Made by a program: the position numbers and the translations under genes | The notes under the pieces: generated by a model | What the model saw: only the letters and a program-made list of their open reading frames with translations | What the model was told of the DNA's origin: nothing | Databases searched by the model: none | Shown: positions 50,714 to 58,318 of the stretch, one piece after another | Position numbering within the stretch: the stretch's first letter is position 1 | How the letters are laid out: the number at the start of each line of letters is the position of its first letter | Source of the DNA: JAFECT01 sp036501825 | GTDB taxonomy: Bacteria > Pseudomonadota > Alphaproteobacteria > Caulobacterales > Caulobacteraceae | Reading direction: 5' to 3' | Length of the DNA: 64,000 nucleotides | Assembly (NCBI GenBank): GCA_036501825.1 | Contig: DASXZP010000026.1 | Span: 186,001-250,000 of the forward strand

Positions 50714-51928
50714 ATGGGGCTTTGGCGGTACGCCTTCATCGCCGCACTGCTTCTGACCGCGCCGATCGCGCGGGCGGCCCCGCTCGCCCAGGCGGCGGCC
50801 CAGGCAAGCGATGAGCCGGCCCGTCTGGCGCTGATCATCGGCAATGCCGACTACAACCTCGACGGCAAGGTCGACACCCCGGAATCGGTATCCCAGTCCG
50901 GCGGCTTCGCGGTCGACCTGCCCAACACCCTCAACGACGCGTCGGACATGAAGGACGCGCTGGAGCGGCTGCATTTCAAGGTCACTGCGGTGACCAACGC
51001 CGACCTCGCGGCGATGAACCTAGCGCTGGCCAAGTTCGGCTCGGACGTGAAGAGCGCGGGGCCCAATACGATCGTGGTCGTCTACTACTCGGGCCATGGC
51101 ATCGAGGTGGATGGCGAAACCTATCTGATCCCGGCGGGCGCCAAGCTGCCGATGAACCAGGATCTCAGCAGCATGGACCCGGACGGCAAGCGTCTGGTGA
51201 TCCAGGGCTACGCCGAACCCTTGGGCAATCTGTTCCACCAGCTGCGCACGCCGGGCCAGAACGGGATGAACCTGATCATCCTCGACGCCTGCCGTGACAA
51301 TCCGTGGGAGGCGCTGCTCTACGGCGCAAGCAAGGGCGTCGACGCCCGCACCAATCTGCCCGCGGCCTCGACCTCGCTGCCGCGCACGGTGGTGGCGTTT
51401 GCGACCTCGCCCGGCGCCGAGGCGTCCGACGGCAAGGGCCGGCACAGCCCCTATACCGAAACCCTGCTGGCCTGGATCGAGAGCCCCAACATGAGCGTGC
51501 TCGACATGCTCGACCAGGTAGGCACAGACGTGGGCAAGATGACCGGCCAGACGCCCTGGCTGAACCTGTCGTCGATCTCGCGCATCTGCCTGGCCGGCTG
51601 TTCCGAGCACGCGGCGCAGAGCCGGGCCGTCGCGGTGAAGCCGGCTGAGCGGACGCCGGTCTCCGAATCCGCGCCCCAGCCCGCCCACGATTCAGCCGAC
51701 GAGAGCGATTTCAAGGACGCGCTGGACAAGGCCACGCCCGACGACCTGCTGGCCTATATGGAAAAGCACCCGGAAAGCGCCCACGTGCCGACCGCGCTCA
51801 GGCTGATGAAGGCGATGCGGGGGGGCCCCGCCAACAACCAGGCCGCCCCGGCCAAGTCCGACGTCCCCGCCGCCAAGGACAGCGGGTCCGCCCGCGAGTC
51901 GACGTCCAAAGCGAACAAGGATCACTGA
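50714..51928 (+). CDS. Secreted caspase-family (peptidase C14) protein
   Basis: 404 aa with a signal peptide (about 1-22, 'LTAPIARAAP'). The caspase p20-like fold starts at 'LALIIGNADYNLDG' (38-51); the catalytic dyad is H128 in YYSGHGIEVDG and C193 in ILDACRDNPW. 'TVVAFATSPGAEASDGKGRHSPYTETLLAWI' is the later p10-like segment. After about 310 the tail is low-complexity (Ala/Pro/Lys/Ser) with a short helical segment and is likely disordered. Bacterial caspase-like proteins with these residues cleave after Arg/Lys or are orthocaspases; the specificity is unknown. It is divergent from the lipoprotein-CHASE2-FecR genes. Confidence 0.88.
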   Translation: MGLWRYAFIAALLLTAPIARAAPLAQAAAQASDEPARLALIIGNADYNLDGKVDTPESVSQSGGFAVDLPNTLNDASDMKDALERLHFKVTAVTNADLAAMNLALAKFGSDVKSAGPNTIVVVYYSGHGIEVDGETYLIPAGAKLPMNQDLSSMDPDGKRLVIQGYAEPLGNLFHQLRTPGQNGMNLIILDACRDNPWEALLYGASKGVDARTNLPAASTSLPRTVVAFATSPGAEASDGKGRHSPYTETLLAWIESPNMSVLDMLDQVGTDVGKMTGQTPWLNLSSISRICLAGCSEHAAQSRAVAVKPAERTPVSESAPQPAHDSADESDFKDALDKATPDDLLAYMEKHPESAHVPTALRLMKAMRGGPANNQAAPAKSDVPAAKDSGSARESTSKANKDH

Positions 51929-51976
51929 TCCGGGGACGGGTTATCGTGTCCCGGCGCAACGCCGCGTGTGGGCAAT

Positions 51977-51998
51977 GGGGACATGATTACCTGTCCCC
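51977..51998. repeat. Small REP-like hairpin
   Basis: GGGGACA, 8-nt loop, TGTCCCC: a perfect 7-bp stem in a 247-bp gap that repeats GGGGACAGGTAC-type motifs (again at 52040). The pattern resembles REP/RAYT-type palindromes. No RAYT transposase gene is present. Confidence 0.5.
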
Positions 51999-52041
51999 GA
52001 CACGTGAGCCGCCGGCCGAAAAAACATCGGGGACAGGTACA

Positions 52042-52069
52042 GCCGTCCCCTCGCTCGCGAGGGGACGGC
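52042..52069. terminator. 12-bp perfect hairpin downstream of the caspase gene
   Basis: GCCGTCCCCTCG and its exact complement CGAGGGGACGGC around the loop CTCG. It may end the caspase transcript, or belong to the REP-like block; no T-run follows. Confidence 0.45.
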
Positions 52070-52175
52070 CGAACCAGTCCCCTAACACGCCGCTGGACAA
52101 GAGCGCTTCGTTGAACAAGAACTTCGAAATGCCGCGCCCATCGGCGAAGAGCATTTCGTTTTGGGGGAGTGTCGC

Positions 52176-54110
52176 GTGAAAGCCGTTCTAGCATCCGTGT
52201 CGTTTGCAGCCGTTCTCGCCGCGGCGGGCCCCCTGATGGCCCAGGACGCGGTCCAGCAGCCGCAGCCCCTGCCGGCCTCGCCCGAAATCCCGTTCCCGAA
52301 GGACGTTCCCTATCCGGGGACCATCGCGCTCAACGTCGACGCCACCGACCTCGACCACCGCATCTTCAACGTCCACGAGACCGTGCCGGTGACCGCGGGT
52401 CCGATGACCCTGCTGTTTCCCAAGTGGCTGCCCGGCAACCACGGCCCGACCGGACCGATCGACAAGTTGGGCGGGCTGATCATCCACGCGGCCGGCCAGC
52501 GGGTGGAGTGGACGCGCGATCCGGTGGACGTCTACGCCTTCCACGTGAATGTGCCGCAGGGCGCGACCCAGCTCGACCTGGACTTCCAGTTCCTGTCGCC
52601 GACCGAACAGCGCGAGGGCCGCATCGTCGTCACCCCCGACATGGAAAACGTGGAGTGGAACACGGTGGCGCTCTACCCCGCGGGCTATTTCTCGCGCGAC
52701 ATCACCTTTGCGGCGAGCGTGCGCGTGCCCGACGGCTGGCGCATCGCGACGGCTTTGGAGACAGCGAGCGTCGAGGGATCGACCACGCACTTCAAGCCGA
52801 CGACGTTCAACACCCTGGTCGACTCGCCTCTGATCGCGGGCCGCTATTACAAACAGTTCGACCTCGACCCGGGCGGTCCCGCGCGGGTCAGCCTCGACGT
52901 CATCGCCGACAAACCGGAAGAGCTCGAGGCTACGCCTGAGCAGATCGCCATCCATCGCCAGCTGGTGCAGCAGGCGTACAAGCTCTACGGCTCGCACCAT
53001 TACGACCACTACGATTTTCTGTTCTCGCTGTCGGACCAGATGGGCGGCAACGGGCTGGAGCACCACCAGTCGAGCGAGGACGGCACCACGCCGACCTATT
53101 TCACCGAGTGGGACAAGAACCCCGCCTCGCGCGACCTGCTGGCGCACGAGTACACCCACTCGTGGAACGGCAAGTTCCGCCGGCCCGCGGACCTGTGGAC
53201 GCCGAACTTCAACGTGCCGATGCGCGACAGCCTGTTGTGGGTCTATGAGGGCCAGACGCAGTATTGGGGTTATGTGCTGGCGGCGCGTTCGGGTCTGCTG
53301 ACCAGGCAACAGGCGCTCGACGCCATCGCGGGCGTTGCGGCGACCTACGACCACCGTATCGGCCGCGAGTGGCGCGCCATGCAGGACACCACGGAGGATC
53401 CGATCCTGTCCATGCGCCGGCCGCAGTCGTGGACCAGCTGGCAGCGCAGTGAGGACTACTATTCCGAAGGCCAGCTGATCTGGCTCGACGCCGACACCAA
53501 GATCCGCGAGCTGACCAAGGGTCAGAAGTCGCTTGACGACTTCGCCAAGGCCTTCTTCGGCGTGCACAACGGCAGCTTCGTCACCGATCCTTACAGGTTC
53601 GAAGACGTGGTCGCGACGCTGAATTCGGTCGCGCCCTACGATTGGACCACGTTCCTGCGCACGCGGCTGGACGGGCACGGGCCGGGCGCGCCGCTCGATG
53701 GGATTGCGCGCGGCGGCTATCATCTGGTCTACAGCGAGACGGAAACGCCCTACGAGAAGTCGGCGAACCAGCGGCGCAAGATGGAAGACTTCACCTACTC
53801 GCTCGGCCTCAACGTCAATCACGAGGGGGCCATCAGCGCCGTGCTGTGGAACAGTCCTGCGTTCAAGGCGGGGATGGAGCCGGGCGCCACGATCGTGGCG
53901 GTGAACGGCATCGCCTACGACGCCGACGATATGAAGGACGTGGTGCGGGCGTCGAAGACGGCGACCGGACCGATCGCGCTGCTGATCAAGGACGGCAAGC
54001 ACTATCGCACCGTCTCGATCGACTACCACGGCGGCCTGCGCTATCCGCACCTCGAACGCGACCCGTCGGTTCCGGCGCGGCTGGACGACATTCTGGCCCC
54101 GCGGAAGTAG
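52176..54110 (+). CDS. M61 family glycyl-aminopeptidase-like metallopeptidase
   Basis: 644 aa from GTG 52176, with GGGGGAG 6 bp upstream; a TTG upstream would add five residues. Signal peptide about 1-22 ('AAAGPLMAQ'). The zinc motif is H324-E-Y-T-H328 in LAHEYTHSWNGKFRRP, and the catalytic-domain opening ('YDHYDFLFSLSDQMGGNGLEHHQSSED') matches M61 peptidases. The N-terminal ~200 residues are the beta-sandwich typical of the family, and a PDZ-like domain lies at about 540-620 ('SAVLWNSPAFKAGMEPGATIVAVNG'). Exported aminopeptidase releasing Gly/Ala residues (family knowledge). Confidence 0.9.
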   Translation: MKAVLASVSFAAVLAAAGPLMAQDAVQQPQPLPASPEIPFPKDVPYPGTIALNVDATDLDHRIFNVHETVPVTAGPMTLLFPKWLPGNHGPTGPIDKLGGLIIHAAGQRVEWTRDPVDVYAFHVNVPQGATQLDLDFQFLSPTEQREGRIVVTPDMENVEWNTVALYPAGYFSRDITFAASVRVPDGWRIATALETASVEGSTTHFKPTTFNTLVDSPLIAGRYYKQFDLDPGGPARVSLDVIADKPEELEATPEQIAIHRQLVQQAYKLYGSHHYDHYDFLFSLSDQMGGNGLEHHQSSEDGTTPTYFTEWDKNPASRDLLAHEYTHSWNGKFRRPADLWTPNFNVPMRDSLLWVYEGQTQYWGYVLAARSGLLTRQQALDAIAGVAATYDHRIGREWRAMQDTTEDPILSMRRPQSWTSWQRSEDYYSEGQLIWLDADTKIRELTKGQKSLDDFAKAFFGVHNGSFVTDPYRFEDVVATLNSVAPYDWTTFLRTRLDGHGPGAPLDGIARGGYHLVYSETETPYEKSANQRRKMEDFTYSLGLNVNHEGAISAVLWNSPAFKAGMEPGATIVAVNGIAYDADDMKDVVRASKTATGPIALLIKDGKHYRTVSIDYHGGLRYPHLERDPSVPARLDDILAPRK

Positions 54111-54120
54111 GACGTGCTCA

Positions 54121-54303
54121 AGATCCTCCCCCGCGCGAAGCGCGCAGGGGAGGGGGACCACGAAGTGGTGGAGGGGCCGGCGCCACGGCAAGTGATTGGC
54201 GCGATGTGTCCCGACAGCGGATCGTCGGCCAACCTCGGCGCTGGCCCCTCCGTCAGCCTGCGGCCGCCACCTCCCCTACGCGCTTTGCGCGGGGGAGGAT
54301 TTC
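54121..54303. repeat. Composite palindromic repeat, copy G
   Basis: About 183-bp element from AGATCCTCCCCCGCGCGAAGC to GGGGGAGGATTTC with shared inner GGAGGGGCC and GGCCCCTCC. The left arm has the CCACGAAGTGG hairpin, otherwise found only in copy D's right arm. Lies between M61 and SDR genes, both of which it separates by under 15 bp. Confidence 0.85.
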
Positions 54304-54310
54304 GTCGCAA

Positions 54311-55162
54311 CTACCAGTCCGACGGCGTCAATTTTCGCGCGAACGCGGGCAAGGTCTCGCGCCCGAAGCGGGCGGCGGAGGCGCGCGCGCGGGCGCCGAA
54401 GCCGAGGCACATTTGACCGCCGTCCTGCGGGCGGAAGCCGATGTCGCGCGCGGCTTCGTCGAGGGTCCAGCGCGAACCGGCGTTGGCGGAAACCAGGTTC
54501 ACCACGTGGAAACCCGCGGCTTCGACCTCGATCGCGCGCGTAACGCCGTCGCAGAAGTCGCGGTTGGAGAGCCAGCACGCCTGGTTCCAGTCGGGCATTG
54601 GGGTGCGCTGGCAGAAGGCGTTGTCGCCCTCGCGGCAGCCGCCGATGCGCAAAGCGACGGTGGAGACGCCGAACGCGTCGGCGAAGGATTGCCCCACGCG
54701 CTCGCCGAACAGTTTGGCGGCGCCATAGGCGTGGTCGCCTGGGTCGGCCAGTGGTTCGGCCACGATGGGCCCGTCGCCGAAGCGGCGCGCCGCCATGGTC
54801 CACACCGAGCTTGCGAACACGACACGGCGCACGCCGTGGCGCGCGGCGGCCGCATAGACGTTGAGCAGGGCGTCGACATAGGCGGGCGTCAAGGCCGGCC
54901 AGCCGCCGGCGCCAGGCTCCAGCCCGACGAGATGCACCGCCGCGTCTGCGCCCTCGAAGGCGGCCGCCCAGGCGTCGTCATAGCGGGAGAGGTCGGCGCG
55001 CGTGACGCCGTCGCCGCCCGTGCGGTCGAGCAAGCGCAGGCGATAGTCATCGCGCAAGGCAAGGTGCGCGCTCAGCTTGCGCCCCAGAGTACCGGCGGCG
55101 CCGGCGATCACGATGGTCCTCGGCGCCAAGGTCTCGGGTCCGCGCTCCGCGTCGGCGGGCAT
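54311..55162 (-). CDS. NAD(P)-dependent epimerase/dehydratase-like SDR
   Basis: 283-residue extended SDR. The Rossmann motif GAAGTLG (20-26) opens the nucleotide-binding domain, 'ADLSRYDDAWAAAFEGADAAVHLVG' follows, and the catalytic pair is Y-x-x-x-K in 'HAYGAAKLFGE' with Ser in 'VVFASSVWTM'. The opening segment and the active-site order resemble uronate dehydrogenase and related NAD-dependent sugar dehydrogenases (about 265-280 aa). It diverges from the PqqD-operon. Substrate is not determinable. Confidence 0.82.
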   Translation of the reverse strand: MPADAERGPETLAPRTIVIAGAAGTLGRKLSAHLALRDDYRLRLLDRTGGDGVTRADLSRYDDAWAAAFEGADAAVHLVGLEPGAGGWPALTPAYVDALLNVYAAAARHGVRRVVFASSVWTMAARRFGDGPIVAEPLADPGDHAYGAAKLFGERVGQSFADAFGVSTVALRIGGCREGDNAFCQRTPMPDWNQACWLSNRDFCDGVTRAIEVEAAGFHVVNLVSANAGSRWTLDEAARDIGFRPQDGGQMCLGFGARARASAARFGRETLPAFARKLTPSDW

Positions 55163-55215
55163 TGCCGGGCGGGACTATCGATCCTCACCGGGGGAAGTCA
55201 AATATGAGCGAATCT

Positions 55216-55234
55216 CTATCAAATACCGCCGCGA
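55216..55234 (-). promoter_or_regulatory. Exact 19-bp element between SDR and PqqD-like genes
   Basis: CTATCAAATACCGCCGCGA on the plus strand, which is the reverse complement of the element at 50671-50689. It is 53 bp upstream of the SDR start and reads towards it, as the other copy reads towards the caspase gene. Confidence 0.5.
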
Positions 55235-55285
55235 ACGCGCACGATCCTGCTCTGGGAGCGGCGCGGGGCCGCGGCCCTTCCATCC

Positions 55286-55315
55286 TTGAAAAGTCCTTTA
55301 TCCGCTTGATATTAT
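55286..55315 (+). promoter_or_regulatory. Putative promoter of the PqqD-led operon
   Basis: TTGAAA (55286-55291), 18-bp spacer and TATTAT (55310-55315) form a good sigma-70-type promoter in an AT-rich island. An ATG at 55314 lies within the -10, so transcripts from this promoter would start the PqqD-like protein at GTG 55362. Confidence 0.5.
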
Positions 55316-55361
55316 GCCTCCCGAGCCCCTAGAAGGCCGCCTCTGGGAAACGGAATCAAGC

Positions 55362-55796
55362 GTGGACAAATCCTATCGCGTCTGCGCGCCGGCGGTGGTC
55401 AGCGAAGTCATCGACGGCGAAGCGATCATCATGGACCTGCGTTCGGGGCACTATTTCAGCGCCGACGGGTCGGGCGCGCTTGTTTGGCAGGCCGTCGCCG
55501 ACGGGTGCGGCCGTGCGGCGATCCTCGCCTGGGCGACTGAGGCGTTCGACGCCGAGCCGGAGCGCGTGAGCGCCGACATCGACGCTTTCCTGGCGCAGCT
55601 GACCGAGCACGGCCTGGTGGAGGCCAAGGACGCCGATGCGGGCACGCCGGCGCCCGCGCCCGTAGCGCGCGGGGCGTACCGCACGCCGACGCTGGCGGTC
55701 TATACCGACATGCAGGACCTGTTGCTGCTCGACCCCATCCATGACGTCGACGAGGCCGGCTGGCCGACCCGCAAGGTCGACGAGTCGCAGGGCTGA
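55362..55796 (+). CDS. PqqD-like (RRE-type) protein
   Basis: 144 aa from GTG 55362 (an ATG at 55314 adds 16 residues but overlaps the promoter and has no ribosome-binding site). 'YRVCAPAVVSEVIDGEAIIMDLRSGHYFSADGSGALVW' is the PqqD/RRE pattern (E-V-x-D-G-E-x-x-x-x-D...G-x-Y-F...W), and the winged-helix part with 'AFLAQLTEHGLVEA' follows. After about residue 90 comes a Pro/Ala linker and 'LLLLDPIHDVDEAGWP', a tail typical of PqqD-like proteins paired with HprK-like kinases. RRE domains bind leader peptides of RiPPs. First gene of a six-gene operon. Confidence 0.75.
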   Translation: MDKSYRVCAPAVVSEVIDGEAIIMDLRSGHYFSADGSGALVWQAVADGCGRAAILAWATEAFDAEPERVSADIDAFLAQLTEHGLVEAKDADAGTPAPAPVARGAYRTPTLAVYTDMQDLLLLDPIHDVDEAGWPTRKVDESQG

Positions 55797-55800
55797 CGCG

Positions 55801-56499
55801 GTGAACGCCGAGACCCGCCCGGCGGTCGATGTCAGCGTCATCATGGCGGTGAAGAACGGCGCGCGGTTCATCGACCAGGCTCTCGACAGCGTCGAAGCCT
55901 CGAGCGTCATGCCGCGCGAAGTCCTGGTGATCGACGGCGGCTCGACGGACGCGACCCACGCGCTGGTTGGACGGCGGCCATGGGCGACGCTGGTCGCGCA
56001 GCGATCGACGGGAATCGCGGACGCTTATAACGAGGCGATCACCCTGGCGCGGGGCGACCTGGTCGCGTTCCTGTCGCACGACGACCTGTGGGCGCCGCAA
56101 AAGCTTGCGCGCCACGTCGAGGCGATGGCCGCGCAGCCCCGCCAGGCGTTCACCGTCAGCCTGGTCCAGCACTTCCTGGAGCCCGGCGCCGAGACGCCGC
56201 CCGGGTTTCGCGCGGCGCTGCTGGATGCACCGGTGGCGGGCTTTCTGATGGAGGCCCTGGTGGCGCGGCGGTCGCTGTTCGACGCGGTCGGGTTGTTCGA
56301 CCCGCGCTTCGCCACCGGCGAGGACACCGACTGGTTCGCGCGCGTTCTGGACGCCGGCGTCCCGCATGCGGTGATCCGTGAGGTGCTGGTGCGCAAGCGC
56401 GTGCACGCGACCAACGCGTCGTTGAACGATGCCGCCACCAACGCCAACCTGCTGACGGCCCTGCGCCGCTCGGTCGAGCGCAAGCGGGCCTCGACATGA
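55801..56499 (+). CDS. Glycosyltransferase family 2
   Basis: 232 aa from GTG 55801, 4 bp after the PqqD-like stop. GT-A fold: 'VSVIMAVKNGARFIDQALDSV', 'REVLVIDGGSTDAT' (nucleotide-binding strand, Asp) and 'NEAITLARGDLVAFLSHDDLWAP', where S-H-D-D takes the place of the usual D-x-D. 'FATGEDTDWFARVLDAG' holds the catalytic-base-like ED. Shorter than many GT2s, as for soluble domains that act on a protein or lipid acceptor at the inner membrane face. Next gene overlaps by 4 bp. Confidence 0.85.
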   Translation: MNAETRPAVDVSVIMAVKNGARFIDQALDSVEASSVMPREVLVIDGGSTDATHALVGRRPWATLVAQRSTGIADAYNEAITLARGDLVAFLSHDDLWAPQKLARHVEAMAAQPRQAFTVSLVQHFLEPGAETPPGFRAALLDAPVAGFLMEALVARRSLFDAVGLFDPRFATGEDTDWFARVLDAGVPHAVIREVLVRKRVHATNASLNDAATNANLLTALRRSVERKRAST

Positions 56500-57164
56500 G
56501 GATCAGTGTTCTCATCCCCTGCAATAACGCCGCCGCCTTCATCGGCGAGGCGATCGACAGCGCACTGTCGCAGTCGCGCGCCCCGCACGAGGTGCTGGTG
56601 ATCGACGACGGTTCGACCGACGCCAGCGCCGAGGTCGTGCACGAATTCGGCGCGGCGGCGCGGCTGGTGGGCCAGGTCAATGCCGGCATCGGTGCGGCGC
56701 GTAACCGCGCCCTGGCTGAGGCGGCGGGCGACTGGATCGCCTTCCTCGACGCCGACGACGTCTGGCCGCCCGACAGCCTGGCTGTGCGCGCAGCGGCGGT
56801 GCAGGCCGACCCGTTGCTCGACTACGCGGTCGGCATGACCGAGGAGTTCCTGAACCTGACCGACAAGCGCGGCCTCGACGCGCCGGCAAAAGACGTTCCG
56901 GCCGCAGCACGCGTCGCGGGCGCCATGCTGATCCGCAAGAGCCTGTTCGACCGCACGGGCGGGTTCGATCCCTCGCTGAAGGTGGGCGAGACCATGGACT
57001 GGGTCGCGCGGGCGACCGACGCCGGCGCACGAGGGGCGCAGGTCGACCGCGTGGTGCTGCGCCGGCGCATCCACGGCGCCAACACCGTGTTGCGCGAACG
57101 CGCGTCGCAGGGCGATTACCTGAAAGTGCTGCGCGCCTCCCTGGCGCGGCGGCGCGAAGGGTAG
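56496..57164 (+). CDS. Glycosyltransferase family 2
   Basis: 222 aa, ATG overlapping the preceding stop by 4 bp (ATGA). GT2 motifs: 'ISVLIPCNNAAAFIGEAIDSALSQ', 'EVLVIDDGSTDAS', 'GAARNRALAEAAGDWIAFLDADDVWPPD' with the D-A-D-D metal motif, and 'VGETMDWVARATDAG' near the C-terminus. It is a paralogue of the first GT in the operon and of the GT domain of the last gene. Probably adds a sugar to the same acceptor as the other two. Confidence 0.88.
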   Translation: MRISVLIPCNNAAAFIGEAIDSALSQSRAPHEVLVIDDGSTDASAEVVHEFGAAARLVGQVNAGIGAARNRALAEAAGDWIAFLDADDVWPPDSLAVRAAAVQADPLLDYAVGMTEEFLNLTDKRGLDAPAKDVPAAARVAGAMLIRKSLFDRTGGFDPSLKVGETMDWVARATDAGARGAQVDRVVLRRRIHGANTVLRERASQGDYLKVLRASLARRREG

Positions 57165-57166
57165 CG

Positions 57167-58318
57167 ATGGCCGACGAGGTTCCGACACCGGTCGAACAGC
57201 TCTACCTCTGGCCCACGCCGGAGCAGGCGATGTTGCTCGCCGCTGCGCTGGGGCCCGACGACGAGGTGGCCGCGCGGTTCAAGGCCTGGCGCACCAGCAC
57301 CGATCTCGATGCGCGTTTCGACTGGGGCACGTTTCGCCTGCTGCCGCTGGTCTACGACCGGATGCGCGCGCTCGACGTCGAAGACCCGCTGATGGCGCGG
57401 ATGAAGGGCGTCTATCGCCTGGCGTGGGTCGAGACCCAGGCCCTGTTCGCCGACGTGGCGCCGGTGATCGCGGCGTTGGAAGCGGCGGGGATCGACACCC
57501 TGATGCTGAAGGGCGCACCGCTTGCGCTAGGGGTCTATCGTACGCCGGCCGCGCGGCCGATGCGTGACATCGACATCGCCGTGCGCCATGCCGAAGCCGA
57601 CCGCGCGACCGCCGTCATCGAAGCGCTTGGCTGGCGCATCGAGCGGCCGCTTTGGCCGGACGAGCGCAAATACATCCACTCGATCACCCTGAAGAGCCCG
57701 GCGGGGCGTGAGATCGACCTGCACTGGCGGTGTCTGTACGAAGCCGGGAACGACCGCGCCGACGCCTGGTGTTGGGACCACGCACGGCCGTTTGAGTTCC
57801 AGGGCGTGATGACGCGTCAGCCATCGCCGGAGGCCATGGTGCTGCATCTTGTGCTGCACGGGCTGCGCGCCAACCCTGAGCCGCCGATCCGGTGGATCGC
57901 GGACGTGGCGACGCTGTTGCAACGCGAAACGGCCTTCGACTGGAACACCCTGCTGGCGTTCGCTGAAGCCGAGCGGGTGACCTACCGCCTGGGCCTCGGC
58001 CTCGACTACGTCGCGAAACATCACGCAGCGCCGGTTCCGATCGCGGTGCTGGCCGCGCTCGCCGCGCGCAAGCCCAGCCTGGCGGAGCGGATCGAAAACT
58101 CCAGCGTGCTCGACACCGAACGTGACGGGTCCTGGCTCGGCCGTCGGTGGACCAACCTTGCCGACTATGGCCGGTTTTTCCGCGGACGCTCCACGGCGGC
58201 CGCGCTGTGGGGCGGGCTCGATTATGTGCGCGTGGGCTGGCGGTTGAACCGGCGGCGCGAGCTGCCGGGCGAGGCGATCCGGCGCACGGGGCGGCTGTTG
58301 CGGCGTGCGTTCACGTGA
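57167..58318 (+). CDS. Uncharacterised nucleotidyltransferase family (PF14907-type) protein
   Basis: 383 aa. The family signature is seen: 'LMLKGAPLALGVYRTPAARPMRDIDIAV' with K115-G-A and D134-I-D136 (the metal-binding D-x-D of nucleotidyltransferases), then 'EIDLHWRCLYE' and 'HLVLHGLRANPEPPIRWIADVATLL'. NTP_transf_5 proteins are tailoring enzymes in some RiPP/lasso peptide loci and otherwise of unknown role. In-operon: 2 bp from the GT upstream; its stop overlaps the ABC transporter start. Acceptor unknown. Confidence 0.8.
   Translation: MADEVPTPVEQLYLWPTPEQAMLLAAALGPDDEVAARFKAWRTSTDLDARFDWGTFRLLPLVYDRMRALDVEDPLMARMKGVYRLAWVETQALFADVAPVIAALEAAGIDTLMLKGAPLALGVYRTPAARPMRDIDIAVRHAEADRATAVIEALGWRIERPLWPDERKYIHSITLKSPAGREIDLHWRCLYEAGNDRADAWCWDHARPFEFQGVMTRQPSPEAMVLHLVLHGLRANPEPPIRWIADVATLLQRETAFDWNTLLAFAEAERVTYRLGLGLDYVAKHHAAPVPIAVLAALAARKPSLAERIENSSVLDTERDGSWLGRRWTNLADYGRFFRGRSTAAALWGGLDYVRVGWRLNRRRELPGEAIRRTGRLLRRAFT

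Noticed and set aside
55204..55332. 42-codon ORF as a lasso precursor
   Set aside because: It overlaps a good promoter, lacks the leader Thr and any B2/C cyclase genes, so it is kept only as a hypothesis and not annotated as a gene.
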